NCBI RefSeq assembly: GCF_000953675.1
Contig: NZ_LN679998.1
Location: forward strand, 2,153,963-2,217,962
Source: Paraclostridium sordellii
GTDB lineage: Bacteria > Bacillota > Clostridia > Peptostreptococcales > Peptostreptococcaceae
Direction: 5' to 3'
DNA length: 64,000 bases
The first letter of the stretch is position 1, and every line of letters starts with the position of its first letter. Both the position numbers and the translations under genes were made by a program. Below are positions 19,800 to 28,368 of this stretch, one piece after another. The notes below the pieces were generated by a model that saw nothing but the letters and a program-made list of their open reading frames with translations, did not search any database and was not told where the DNA came from.

Positions 19800-19875
19800 T
19801 AGTTTTTTATATTTTTTATTTTTTATTAAAAATATAATTTACATTTTTACTTAAATTTATACTCTTAAAATAATA

Positions 19876-20031
19876 TTAATAATCATCATACTCATCCCAG
19901 TCTTCATCTTGTTTTTCTTTTTGTCGTTCTTTTATTTTTAAGATGAGTAAAACTATACTTCCAATTGCCAAAACTATATAGGTACCAATTATTAAAATAC
20001 CTAAAATACTTAATATACTAATTATTATCAT
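19876..20031 (-). CDS. Small single-pass membrane protein
   Basis: 51 residues starting at ATG 20031 inside the end of the ybjQ-like gene (14-bp overlap), so translation is probably coupled. Residues 2-31 form one long hydrophobic helix (ISILSILGILIIGTYIVLAI); the tail is charged and ends EDWDEYDDY. The function is unknown. The conserved position after a YbjQ gene makes it likely to be a real gene. Confidence 0.6.
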   Translation of the reverse strand: MIIISILSILGILIIGTYIVLAIGSIVLLILKIKERQKEKQDEDWDEYDDY

Positions 20032-20344
20032 CTTCAATTACTACAGCAGTCCCATAAGCTAACATTTCTGCTGCTCCTTGCATAACTGCTGCCGAAGTTA
20101 ATCTAAATCCAATTATAGCATTTGCACCTTTACTCTCAGCTTCTTTAACCATTCTTCCTATAGCTATTTTTCTTGCTTCTGTAAGCATTTCATCATAACC
20201 TGTCAATTCTCCACCTACTAATTGTTTAAAACTAGCACCTATATCTTTTCCTATATGTTTTGCCCTTATAGAACTTCCTTTCACTAATCCAATAACATTA
20301 GTTATTTTTTTACCTGGTACATTTTCAGTAGTTAAAACTAGCAT
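20018..20344 (-). CDS. YbjQ/UPF0145 family protein
   Basis: 108 residues, the full length of the family, with the conserved GLVKGSSIRAKHIGKDI and KEAESKGANAIIGFR. Members form beta-rich pentamers and are often called heavy-metal-binding, although the role is not established. It lies upstream of and overlaps the small membrane protein. Confidence 0.85.
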   Translation of the reverse strand: MLVLTTENVPGKKITNVIGLVKGSSIRAKHIGKDIGASFKQLVGGELTGYDEMLTEARKIAIGRMVKEAESKGANAIIGFRLTSAAVMQGAAEMLAYGTAVVIEDDNN

Positions 20345-20459
20345 ATTAATACCTCCTAATTAATAGTTCCCTTTATATTCCCTATTTTAATTATATTTAT
20401 TTAAATTAATTCTATCACAGTAAAGTATTTTTAAAGGTTACAGAAGTTTACAATTAAAT

Positions 20460-20513
20460 AATAAAAATAGACTATTTTAAGATGTTAATACCTTAAAATA
20501 GTCTATTTTTATT
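20460..20513 (-). terminator. Terminator of the betaine operon
   Basis: AATAAAAATAGACTATTTTA pairs with TAAAATAGTCTATTTTTATT, loop about 10 nt, at the stop codon of the BCCT gene. Confidence 0.9.
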
Positions 20514-22041
20514 ATTTTGATTTTTCTTTAATCTTTGCTTTTATTATTTTTTCATTTTTAAGTTCTTTTGTTAAAGAAATAGTTGCTAAAATCATTATAA
20601 ATATAAACGGAAATGCAGCTACTAAAGATGATGTTTGTAATGCATTTAAGCCTCCTGTAAGTAAAAGTACTACTGCTAAAAATGATTGTAATAACCCAAG
20701 CATTATTTTCTTTTTATTTGTTGGATTTAAATTTCCTTGAGAAGTAAACATTCCCAAAACAAATGTAGCCGAGTTTGCTGATGTTATAAAGAACGTTATA
20801 AGTAACACTATAGTTACAATAGAAATTACAAATCCAAAATTATAATTACTCATTACAGTAAAGAAAGCTGTAGATACATCAGAAGTTATATTTTGAATTT
20901 CAGAAATTGGCATGCCTTTTCCCAAAGCCAAGTTTATTCCCATATTCCCAAATATAGCAAAGAAAATAAATGATGCAAGAGCAGGAGCTCCCATAACTCC
21001 AAGTATAAACTCTCTTATAGTTCTTCCTTTTGAAATTCTAGCTATAAATGTTCCAACAAATGGTGCCCAAGCTATCCACCATGCCCAATAAAATACAGTC
21101 CATTTATTTGTCCATGTATTATCTGAGTAAGCCCCTATAGCCAAACTATCAGATAATATATTTTGAGCATATGATCCTATCGAATTAGTGAAGCTATTTA
21201 TTATTTCTAGTGTTGGCCCAACTAAAAATGCTGCGATTGTTACCATAAGTGCCAAAATTAAATTTAAATCTGATACTCTCTTTATTCCTTTATCTACTCC
21301 AGATACCGCTGTTGCTATAAATACAAAAGTAGTTATGGCTATTATTATAATCTGAGTTATTGAATTATTAGGTATATTAAATAAATAACTCAATCCACTA
21401 TTAATCTGCATAGTCCCAAGGCCTAAAGATGTCGCTATTCCCGCAATTGTAGCAAATACTGCAAGTACATCTATTGTAATTCCCATCCACCCTTCAATCT
21501 TTTTTCCAAGTACAGGTTCTAATATGGAACTTATTAATCCTGACTTTCCTTTTCTAAATTGAAAATATGCAAGTGATAATCCTATTATGCTATATCCAGC
21601 CCAAGGGTGTATACCCCAGTGAAGAAATGATGATTCAATAGCAAAATTTGCTGCTTCTACACTTCCTGCTGCTATATTACCTTTAGGTGATACAAAATGT
21701 GATAGAGGTTCAGCTACTCCCCAAAATATTAAGCCTATTCCCATTCCTGCCCCAAATAACATAGCAAACCAAGAAGTAGTTGAATACTCAGGTTTAGAAT
21801 CATCTGGTCCTAGTTTTATATTTCCATACTTACTAAAAGCTAATCCTATTGCAAATATTACAAATATCAACATTGAAATTAGATATAGCCACCCAAAATC
21901 CTTTGTTAGAAAGTTAAGGGTTGCATCTGCAGCTTTAGAAAAACTTTCTCCAGATACAATAGCCCATAAACACATAGGTAGTACAATAGCCAATGAAATA
22001 TAAAAAACTCGATTATCATCTTTTTTTACTGTATTTTTCAT
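20512..22041 (-). CDS. BCCT-family glycine betaine/choline transporter
   Basis: 509 residues with twelve membrane segments. The BCCT signatures are clear: GAGMGIGLIFWGVAEPLSHF and the segment FYWAWWIAWAPFVGTFIARI with the Trp-rich substrate box. It imports trimethylammonium compounds such as glycine betaine, driven by ions. It is the third gene of grdI-grdH-bcct, 38 bp after grdH, and supplies the substrate of the reductase. This neighbour is the main reason to call the reductase betaine-specific rather than sarcosine-specific. Confidence 0.93.
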   Translation of the reverse strand: MKNTVKKDDNRVFYISLAIVLPMCLWAIVSGESFSKAADATLNFLTKDFGWLYLISMLIFVIFAIGLAFSKYGNIKLGPDDSKPEYSTTSWFAMLFGAGMGIGLIFWGVAEPLSHFVSPKGNIAAGSVEAANFAIESSFLHWGIHPWAGYSIIGLSLAYFQFRKGKSGLISSILEPVLGKKIEGWMGITIDVLAVFATIAGIATSLGLGTMQINSGLSYLFNIPNNSITQIIIIAITTFVFIATAVSGVDKGIKRVSDLNLILALMVTIAAFLVGPTLEIINSFTNSIGSYAQNILSDSLAIGAYSDNTWTNKWTVFYWAWWIAWAPFVGTFIARISKGRTIREFILGVMGAPALASFIFFAIFGNMGINLALGKGMPISEIQNITSDVSTAFFTVMSNYNFGFVISIVTIVLLITFFITSANSATFVLGMFTSQGNLNPTNKKKIMLGLLQSFLAVVLLLTGGLNALQTSSLVAAFPFIFIMILATISLTKELKNEKIIKAKIKEKSK

Positions 22042-22079
22042 AGTAATCCTCCTAATTTTATTTTTTATTTTGGAAAATA

Positions 22080-23387
22080 CTAATTTTTAAATACAGTTTG
22101 TTCAGATATATCTGTAGATAGAGCTTTTAAAGCTATTCCAACCATATTATATCTTAGCTTAAATTGTTCTTCTTTTGATTTTGAAGGATCTCCCATTGGA
22201 TAAGGTATAGATACTGTTGGTACTATTCTATTAGCTCCTACAGTTTTTGCAACAGGTATTAAGTTACACATTTGAACTATTGGAAAACCTGATTTTTCAA
22301 ATTCTTTTACCATAGTTGCACCGCAACGTGTACAAGTTCCTCATGTAGAAACCATTATTATAGCGTCAACATTAGATTCTTTTAAATACGGAATCATTTC
22401 ATTTGCCATTTTTGATGCTTCAGCTTGAGTAGTTCCAGTTCCAACTGTTGAATAAAAATACTCATGAAGCTTTCCTATATAGCCTTCTTTTTCATATAAT
22501 TTAAGTGCATCTATAGGGGTAATTACATCTGGATCATCATCAGCTACTGCTGGATCAAATCCTGCATGTATAGTTTTATAAACTCCAGATTTTAAATCAT
22601 TAATATTAGATATATCATATCTTCCCCATCTAGTAGCTGATGCTGATTGTATTCTATCTGGATTATTAACTGGAACTATACCACCTGTATTTACTAATGC
22701 TATATTTGCTTTTGTAATATCTTTTATTGCCGAAGCTATAGGTACCTTATCTATTTTAGGTATAGGCAATTCAGTTTCATACTTTTCTCCATTTAGTTTT
22801 TTTATAATCATATCTACAGCTCTATCAGCTGCTATTTTCCCATGTTCAAGCCAAACTTGATGTCTTTTTCCTCTTGAAAAATATCCTTCAGCTTCTGAAT
22901 CTAAAATTTGCTCATTTTTTAAAATTTTATTAGCAATTTTAGCAATATTCGATAAATCTTGTTTCATTTTACCAGCACTATTTCCACCTTTTAATATATA
23001 CATTTCCTTTTTAAACATATCAACTCCAGGATTTTCCTCATGCATCGATGTAACTACCGGTTTATTTAATTTTTCTTTTACAGCTTTGCAAATATGACCG
23101 CATGCTACCCCATATCTTCCTGCTTGAAAAGCTGGTCCAGCTATAAATATATCAAAGTCTTTATCCTTTAAAAAATCAATTATCCTATCTATTGCCTCAT
23201 CTGTGTTAGACCCAATAAAGTTATCTCCACATATTATAGTATGAGTGATTTCAGTGTCATCTAATAGTTTTTGAAGTTGAATTGAAGGTCCTATAACACC
23301 ATCTTTTATTTCTGGTTTAAAATCTGCCTTATCTTCTCCTCCTATTTGCCCGAAAAATTGATTTAGATATACTATGGCTTTTTTCAT
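22080..23387 (-). CDS. grdH: Betaine reductase component B, selenoprotein subunit GrdH
   Basis: 435 residues including selenocysteine 349, encoded by UGA at 22343-22341. The frame continues past the UGA without a break to TAA at 22080. The local sequence VST-U-GTCTRCGATM is the redox motif of GrdB/GrdF/GrdH proteins (U-x-x-C). The N-terminal part (FFGQIGGEDKAD, CGDNFIGSN, GPAFQAGRYGVACG) matches the family. With GrdI it takes the substrate, cleaves the C-N bond and passes a carboxymethyl group to GrdA. GrdA and GrdC/D are not in the window and must be encoded elsewhere. A stop-codon annotation would wrongly split this gene. Confidence 0.95.
22315..22327 (-). promoter_or_regulatory. SECIS hairpin of grdH
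   Basis: GUUGC-GGU-GCAAC forms a five-pair stem with a GGU apical loop, beginning 13 nt after the UGA codon. Loop composition and spacing fit the bacterial SECIS consensus. Confidence 0.85.
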
Positions 23388-23403
23388 ATAAATTCCCCCT
23401 TTA

Positions 23404-24729
23404 TTAGAATTCCTTCATAGTTTTAATTGACCATCCTAACACTTGATCTCCACAAAACATTGCATTATTTTCCATTATTATAGATCCATCTTCTCTGACT
23501 GAAGGTCCTAATATCTCATCATTACTCCATCCACCTGATAATCCATCTCTAGCTAATGATTTAAGTTCTCCTATAACTTTATCCATAGGAGGTAACTCTA
23601 TAAGTTCAGAAACATTTCCACAAGATACTACTGCATCTAATTTTTCATCTAGCGTAACTAATGGCTGCGAATTTCCATCTCTACCTGTGCACTCATTTGT
23701 AAGGCCTACAACTTTAACTCCAGCATCCTCAAGTGCTACTATGCATCCTACAAAATCTGCATCTGGATTTCCATATCCCTCTTCTGCTACTATGGCCCCA
23801 TCTGCCCCTAAAGTCTTTGCAATTTGTGCTACATATATAGCTGATCTCTCTTTTTGTTCTAAAGATACATTTAAATTAGATAATATTACTCCTAAAAAGT
23901 TTAAACTTTTCCCATGTTCTTTGTATAAGCTTTTTATAATAGGTACATTTTGTATATCATAGGTAGACCATTTAGATGAACATGGCATAAAACTTCCTGA
24001 AATGATCGCTCCATCTAATATTTCATTTGGATGCATTAGTGTTGGAACTAGATGATTAGTATTCCATCCATAAGTTAAATCATTATATCCATCTTCCTCC
24101 ATCTGAGATTGTAACTGCATAACGAATACAACACTAGGAAGTTTATTTATCTTTTCGTTTCTCTTTGTAATACCTTCAAGTTCATAAGTCTCAATTTCTT
24201 CAGGCTCTAAATTTTTTATACAATTAGCTATATACTCAGCTAACTTATGACCTGCCTTTCTCAGTGCATCATTTTTCTTCTGTTGTTCATTTTTTTCAAA
24301 ATCCTCATTTGTATCAGCAACTAAAACTATATTATTTAGTCCTGAAAAATAAGTATATTTTGCACCTTCTCCTGCCATATCTATTAGTCCATCTTGAAAC
24401 CCTCCCCAATGTTTACCAACAACTAGCAAGCTACAATTTTTTAGAGCATGTGTTTTACCATATCCACAAGTATCTAAATCACCTGTATATCCTGGGAATA
24501 ACGCTCTATTAGAAACCTTAACTCTTGGTTCTATGGCTTCTTTTACAGGACATATCCTAACCATATCACCTGGCTTTACTATTTTTAAATCTACTTCTGT
24601 AATTCTTTCATCTTTTCTTACAAAATTTAAAAGTTCTTCTTTGTTTAACTTTAAAACCCCTTTTCCATAAGATGTTTCATTAGAAAATACTATATCTTTT
24701 ACATAAAAGTTGCCAATTTCTAGTTTCAA
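23404..24729 (-). CDS. grdI: Betaine reductase component B, pyruvoyl-type subunit GrdI
   Basis: 441 residues of the GrdE/GrdG/GrdI proprotein family, with the diagnostic NECTGRDGNSQPLV near residue 350. Cleavage before the Cys of this motif generates the carbonyl group that binds the substrate amine. The start is TTG 24729, seven bases after GGGGG. It lies 16 bp ahead of grdH as first gene of the operon. I and H subtype is chosen from the BCCT neighbour; G/F (sarcosine) is the alternative. Confidence 0.9.
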   Translation of the reverse strand: MKLEIGNFYVKDIVFSNETSYGKGVLKLNKEELLNFVRKDERITEVDLKIVKPGDMVRICPVKEAIEPRVKVSNRALFPGYTGDLDTCGYGKTHALKNCSLLVVGKHWGGFQDGLIDMAGEGAKYTYFSGLNNIVLVADTNEDFEKNEQQKKNDALRKAGHKLAEYIANCIKNLEPEEIETYELEGITKRNEKINKLPSVVFVMQLQSQMEEDGYNDLTYGWNTNHLVPTLMHPNEILDGAIISGSFMPCSSKWSTYDIQNVPIIKSLYKEHGKSLNFLGVILSNLNVSLEQKERSAIYVAQIAKTLGADGAIVAEEGYGNPDADFVGCIVALEDAGVKVVGLTNECTGRDGNSQPLVTLDEKLDAVVSCGNVSELIELPPMDKVIGELKSLARDGLSGGWSNDEILGPSVREDGSIIMENNAMFCGDQVLGWSIKTMKEF

Positions 24730-24788
24730 AATTATTCCCCCTTATTTCCTAATTTTTAATTTTATTGTAATATTTTTTTAACAAAGTT

Positions 24789-24837
24789 TTTTTGTATTTT
24801 TTACAATACTTTAAATAGCTTTTTGTATTTTTTACAA
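24789..24837. promoter_or_regulatory. Two direct copies of a dyad operator between grdI and the PucR gene
   Basis: TTTTTGTATTTTTTACAA occurs twice, exactly (24789-24806 and 24820-24837), with a 31-bp period. Each copy contains the inverted repeat TTGTA-N5-TACAA. Three helical turns place both on one face of the DNA. This is the expected arrangement for a dimeric regulator controlling divergent promoters. Confidence 0.7.
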
Positions 24838-24899
24838 ATTATTAAAATTTTTAAATATTTCTGCTAAAATTAAATCAAACATAATATTGGAGGGGTTTT

Positions 24900-26045
24900 A
24901 TGGGTATATCTGTTCAAGATGCATTAAATCTAGATATTTTTAAAAATAGTAAGGTTTTAGCTGGGCACAAAGGCCTAAGTAGAATTATTAATCGAGTTTC
25001 TGTTTTTGATTGTCCCATAGAAGTTAATAGAGATAGAATGGTCTTAAAAGAGGGGGATTTCTTTATAAGCAATTTCTTTCCATTTAAAGATGATGAAAAT
25101 TATGCTCTATATGCATTAGAATTTATAAATTCTTGTGGTTGTTCTTGTTTTTGTATAACAAATGAATATCTAGATAAATTTACAGAAAAGTTAATTAAAG
25201 CATGAAATGATATGAATTTTCCTATAGTTACTATAGATTATACAACTTCCTATGGAGATATAATGAACGATATAATGTCTCTTATATTAGAAAAACAACG
25301 AGCTACAATTTTAGAAATGAAAATTGCTTCATTATTAACTAATAATTTATCTTCAAATGATATACGTTCTACTTTAAACTACATAAATTATTATTTTTTA
25401 AAGTTTACTACAGCAATATATTGTACAAGCAATAAGCTTGATTATAACTTTGATAATAATTTAATAAATTTACTTTCTAAAAGTAAATTTACCTCATGTA
25501 TTAATTTTAAAAATGGTTTACTTATTTTAATTACTTATAATGATATAAATAGATCTAAAGTAAACAAAACAATAGAATTTTATATAGATTTACTTAAAGA
25601 TAATGTACCTGACTATATAATAGGCGTAAGTGATAATTATATACCTATGACATCTTGTAAAAATGCTATAAATCAAGCACTACTTTCTTGTAAATCCTAC
25701 TCTTTAAATAATAATTCTATTATTTATTATAGTTCTTTAGGCATATATTCTTTAATGATAAATTTTAAAGATTTTGATGAATTTAGAGAACTTTATTCAA
25801 GTATAATCGATCCTATAAAAAAATATGATAGCGAAAATAATTCTGATTTACTTCAAACTTTAATAAATTTTGTAAATAATGATGGAGACTTTAAAAAAGT
25901 ATCAAAAGAATTGTTTCAACACGAAAATACAGTTAGATATAGAATACTAAAAATAAGATCTTTATTAAATTTAGAAAAATCTCATATTGAATTTTTCGAA
26001 AAAATTTCAATAGGAATCAAACTTCATAAAATTTATAACAATTAA
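24900..26045 (+). CDS. PucR/CdaR-type regulator of the betaine operon, interrupted by in-frame UGA
   Basis: 381 codons from ATG 24900 (GGAGG ribosome site) with a UGA at 25203-25205 (codon 102) and no other stop; the frame is kept on both sides. The N-terminal PucR domain (SVQDALNLDIFKNSKVLAGH) runs across the UGA into NFPIVTIDYTTSYGDI. The C-terminal HTH_30 domain is intact (LLQTLINFVNNDGDFKKVSK, then HENTVRYRILKIRSLLN). Just before the UGA, residues 79-85 read CGCSCFC. In relatives this stretch ends in LANELNFP-like sequence, so the UGA sits at a small-residue position. It may be a selenoprotein, a recent pseudogene or a sequencing error; the intact remainder argues against old decay. It is divergent from grdI and presumably controls it. 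Confidence 0.75.
25222..25236 (+). promoter_or_regulatory. Candidate SECIS-like hairpin after the UGA of the PucR gene
   Basis: CUAUAG-UUA-CUAUAG is a perfect short hairpin starting 16 nt after the UGA. Opening the last G-C pair gives apical loop GUUAC with a leading G, about 21 nt from the UGA, which fits the loose bacterial SECIS consensus. The stem is AU-rich and weak. Confidence 0.35.
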
Positions 26046-26080
26046 AAAAAGAGTTATCTAAAAGATAACTCTTTTTATTA
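26046..26080 (+). terminator. Terminator of the PucR gene
   Basis: AAAAAGAGTTATCT pairs with AGATAACTCTTTTT. Confidence 0.9.
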
Positions 26081-26114
26081 AACTAAAACCCTACCGGTAT
26101 TCTAGTTTAATAAA
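26074..26114. repeat. Inverted repeat at the host/prophage boundary
   Basis: TTTATTAAACTA (26074-26085) and TAGTTTAATAAA (26103-26114) are perfect arms around a GC-richer 17-bp loop (AAACCCTACCGGTATTC). It lies between the last host gene and the first prophage-type element. It could be a terminator or part of the left attachment region; the matching right end is outside the window. Confidence 0.5.
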
Positions 26115-26238
26115 TTATATATATTGAAATTTAAAGATTTATTAAGTATTATATATACTCAATTGTCAGTTAATAGTCAGTATAATTATACAAATATCAT
26201 TTTATCAACAACTTGTTAACATTATAAATTATAACTAA

Positions 26239-26277
26239 ATAAAAATAAGTAGGTAACATCTACCTACTTATTTTTTA
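26239..26277. terminator. Terminator of the XRE gene
   Basis: AAATAAGTAGGTA pairs with TACCTACTTATTT, loop ACATC; flanked by A and T runs. Confidence 0.9.
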
Positions 26278-26289
26278 GTTAATTTAACA

Positions 26290-26514
26290 TTATTTATTAT
26301 TTAACTTCCGTTTTTCCTCTATCAATAAATTTATATCAATATCTAAAGTGTTACTAAGTCTATGTAGTTCATTCAAATCAAAACTTAAAAGAGTCATAGG
26401 ATTTTTTTCTAATCGACTAATTTTGTTTGATGAGGATAATAATATTTTCCCTAATTCACGTTGAGTTAGCCTATGTGATTTTCTTTTTAATCTTATTAAG
26501 TCTCCTATATTCAT
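26290..26514 (-). CDS. XRE-family DNA-binding protein in the small-RNA array
   Basis: 74 residues from ATG 26514, preceded by AGGAG; an in-frame ATG 42 bp upstream has no ribosome site. It is a single helix-turn-helix domain (GDLIRLKRKSHRLTQRELGKIL, with recognition helix SSNKISRLEK). It is transcribed from an array-type promoter at 26577-26606 carrying the ACCTAAAC core. This makes it a candidate for the regulator that binds that core throughout the prophage, with autoregulation; this is inference. Confidence 0.75.
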   Translation of the reverse strand: MNIGDLIRLKRKSHRLTQRELGKILLSSSNKISRLEKNPMTLLSFDLNELHRLSNTLDIDINLLIEEKRKLNNK

Positions 26515-26650
26515 AAAAACTCTCCTTTTGATTTTGAAAATAATTATTGTGTCCATTTTAATTATATCTTTTAAATATAATATAAGAGTTTAGGTTATAA
26601 AATCAAATAAAGCTTATTATTTTATACCTATCCACGTCTTTACATAATAG

Positions 26651-26731
26651 AAAAAAGCACAGTTCTATACTGTGCTCTTTTCTTACCAATGCTATTATTT
26701 GTTTTACGTGAATACTATATATATGGAGTAT
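26651..26731 (-). ncRNA. Array RNA 1
   Basis: Promoter 26738-26767 (TTGAAT, 18 bp with ACATAAAC, TAATAT). Terminator GCACAGT/ACTGTGC (26657-26675) with a T run. No ORF with a ribosome site. About 80 nt. Confidence 0.6.
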
Positions 26732-26780
26732 ATTAATATATTACTAATGTTTATGTTATAAATTCAATTATGATTTCAAA

Positions 26781-26863
26781 AAAATAAAAAGAACCCTAAA
26801 GTAAATAGTTTTTTTCCGTTAGTAATTATTACTAACTTAACTAATATAGAATTTTAATGACCT
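26781..26863 (-). ncRNA. Array RNA 2
   Basis: Promoter 26870-26899 (TTGCAT, ACCTAAAC core, perfect TATAAT). The RNA contains the hairpin GTTAGTAAT/ATTACTAAC; the terminator is weaker than in the other units. Confidence 0.5.
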
Positions 26864-26895
26864 AACTATATTATATATAAGTTTAGGTTTTAAAT

Positions 26896-26968
26896 GCAAA
26901 TAAAGAGTAGTTAACAATTTCACTAACTACTCTTTATTCTCTATGGACATTTTAACAAATTTATTTTC
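26896..26968 (-). ncRNA. Array RNA 3
   Basis: Promoter 26975-27004 (TTGAAA, ACTTAAAC core, TATAAT). Terminator AAAGAGTAGTTA/TAACTACTCTTT (26902-26935), which abuts the -35 of the next unit. Confidence 0.6.
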
Positions 26969-27004
26969 ATATTTATTATATAAAAGTTTAAGTATTAATT
27001 TCAA

Positions 27005-27085
27005 TAAAAATAAGCCAGTACCTCTACTGGCTTATTCTCTTTCTAATATCTTTTTTAATATTAGAAAATAATGTAAAAAGTATTT
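27005..27085 (-). ncRNA. Array RNA 4
   Basis: Promoter 27092-27121 (TTGAAT, GCTTAAAC core, TATTAT). Terminator AATAAGCCAGTA/TACTGGCTTATT (27009-27036), nearly the same as in RNA 5, showing unit duplication. Confidence 0.6.
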
Positions 27086-27138
27086 TTTATTATAATACCT
27101 TAGTTTAAGCTATCTATTCAATACTTTCATGAATTTCA

Positions 27139-27213
27139 ATAAAAATAAGCCGGTACCTCTACCGACTTATCTTTAGCTTATAGTTTAAGCTTTATACAAT
27201 TTATAACGTATAC
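27139..27213 (-). ncRNA. Array RNA 5
   Basis: Promoter 27220-27249 (TTGAAA, AGTTAAAC core, TATTAT). The terminator stem has a U-G pair on the minus-strand RNA that would be an A-C mismatch on the other strand, supporting minus transcription. Confidence 0.6.
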
Positions 27214-27252
27214 GTTAATATAATAAATTTGTTTAACTCACTTTTTCAAGAA

Positions 27253-27320
27253 CTAAAAAATACCTAGAATCAATCTAGGTATTTCTTTTATTATATGTTA
27301 ACAACTATAGTATAAGAGTT
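27253..27320 (-). ncRNA. Array RNA 6
   Basis: Promoter 27327-27356 (TTGAAT, ACTTAAAT core, TATTAT). Terminator AAATACCTAGA/TCTAGGTATTT (27258-27284). Confidence 0.6.
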
Positions 27321-27360
27321 ATTTACATAATAATATAATTTAAGTCATATATTCAAGTAT

Positions 27361-27440
27361 AAATTAAAATACCAGAATTTCTCCTGGGTATCACAAGAAC
27401 TAATAATTTTATTAAGAATTATATGTCAGAAAAACTCTTC
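27361..27440 (-). ncRNA. Array RNA 7
   Basis: Promoter 27447-27476 (TTAAAA, ACCCAAAC core, perfect TATAAT). Terminator stem ATACCCAG/CTGGTAT with one bulge, then a T-rich stretch. It may also end read-through from the 27511 gene, which has no terminator of its own. Confidence 0.5.
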
Positions 27441-27510
27441 CTTATTATTATATTAAAGTTTGGGTTACATTTTTAATTAGTTTTTTATTTATATATTTTG
27501 TAGTACATAC

Positions 27511-28140
27511 CTAATCAGTTAGATTACTATTCTCCAGTTCTTTGACAAAATCTTTTTTTATTGTAGTAGTAGTAATATAAAATAATTCCACATTTTTATT
27601 ATTAATAGTATATCCTGCTCTAAAATTATTTCCATCAACTACAATCTTATATTCGAAAATAGTTAATCCTCTTCTTTTTAAATGGTATGCCGGTTTAATT
27701 TTATGAGGTTTGAAGTCTATAATTTCAGGTAAAATATTATAAATATTATTTTTTATATCATTTTCGAAAATTTTAAATTTATTAAAAAATTTTTTTATGT
27801 ATTTATTATTATCTATAGTTATATTATATTTATTACTATTATTTAATAAAGTTAATTGTTCACACTCTACTGATGGTACTACTTTTAAGAAATATTTATT
27901 ACTTCTAGGAAATTCCCAATTTTGTAGTTTTTTTAATAATTTTTTTAACTGTTCGATTTTAATATTTTTAAACTCTCTATAGCTAAATCCCTGCTCTATA
28001 ACAGTGTATAGATTTAAATCTTTTTTTATAATAATAATTTTTCTATCTTTTTTATAAGTTAAAATCTCTAGTTTATCCCCAACTTTAAGCTTACTCAATT
28101 TATCTATAGGAGTTTTCGTAAAATTTTTTATATCATACAT
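27511..28140 (-). CDS. Unknown prophage protein with array-type promoter
   Basis: 209 residues from ATG 28140, with AGTAGGTG before it; an earlier GTG overlaps that site. It is basic and rich in Asn, Lys and Ile. The N-terminal half looks beta-rich (KLKVGDKLEILTYKKDRKIIII); the last 50 residues (FEYKIVVDGNNFRAGYTINN, then ELFYITTTTIKKDF) faintly recall the core of RelE/HigB-type toxins. No antitoxin gene adjoins it. The promoter at 28199-28228 (TTGAAA, AGTTAAAC, TATTAT) belongs to the array family, so it is likely coregulated with the small RNAs. Confidence 0.6.
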   Translation of the reverse strand: MYDIKNFTKTPIDKLSKLKVGDKLEILTYKKDRKIIIIKKDLNLYTVIEQGFSYREFKNIKIEQLKKLLKKLQNWEFPRSNKYFLKVVPSVECEQLTLLNNSNKYNITIDNNKYIKKFFNKFKIFENDIKNNIYNILPEIIDFKPHKIKPAYHLKRRGLTIFEYKIVVDGNNFRAGYTINNKNVELFYITTTTIKKDFVKELENSNLTD

Positions 28141-28198
28141 AAAATTCACCTACTTCATTTACCTTAAATAATTTTTAAACATATAGTATCTATTTTCA

Positions 28199-28228
28199 AT
28201 AATACTTTAGTTTAACTATTATTTTCAA
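28199..28228 (-). promoter_or_regulatory. Array-type promoter of the 27511 gene
   Basis: TTGAAA, 18-bp spacer with AGTTAAAC at positions 6-13, TATTAT. It leaves an untranslated leader of about 50 nt. Confidence 0.65.
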
Positions 28229-28312
28229 TAAAAAAACATCTATTCTTTATAGATGTTTTTTTATTGTTTTGATCTTTCTTTATTAGGTATATGTAATGAT
28301 AAAAATTACTTT
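28229..28312 (-). ncRNA. Array RNA 8
   Basis: Promoter 28319-28348 (TTGAAT, AGTTAAAC core, TAATAT), almost identical to the promoter at 29751-29780. Terminator AAAAACATCTAT/ATAGATGTTTTT. Confidence 0.6.
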
Positions 28313-28368
28313 TAAAATATATTATCAAAGTTTAACTCTATAATTCAATACATAATTTATTTTTATAA

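Noticed and set aside
24900-25205. Two separate genes in the PucR region (101 and 277 residues)
   Set aside because: The frame is the same on both sides of the UGA, both parts belong to one family domain, and the second part has no ribosome site before its ATG at 25212.
26074-26114. Prophage attachment site attL
   Set aside because: Position is suitable, but the partner site is outside the window, so no core can be compared. Listed only as an inverted repeat.
27170-27199. Array promoter at the TTTAAGC sequence near 27185
   Set aside because: It has no -10, and its start would fall inside the terminator of the same unit. The better promoter for that RNA is 27220-27249.
28000-28140. Toxin-antitoxin pair at 27511-28140
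   Set aside because: The faint RelE/HigB-like ending is not accompanied by an antitoxin gene on either side.
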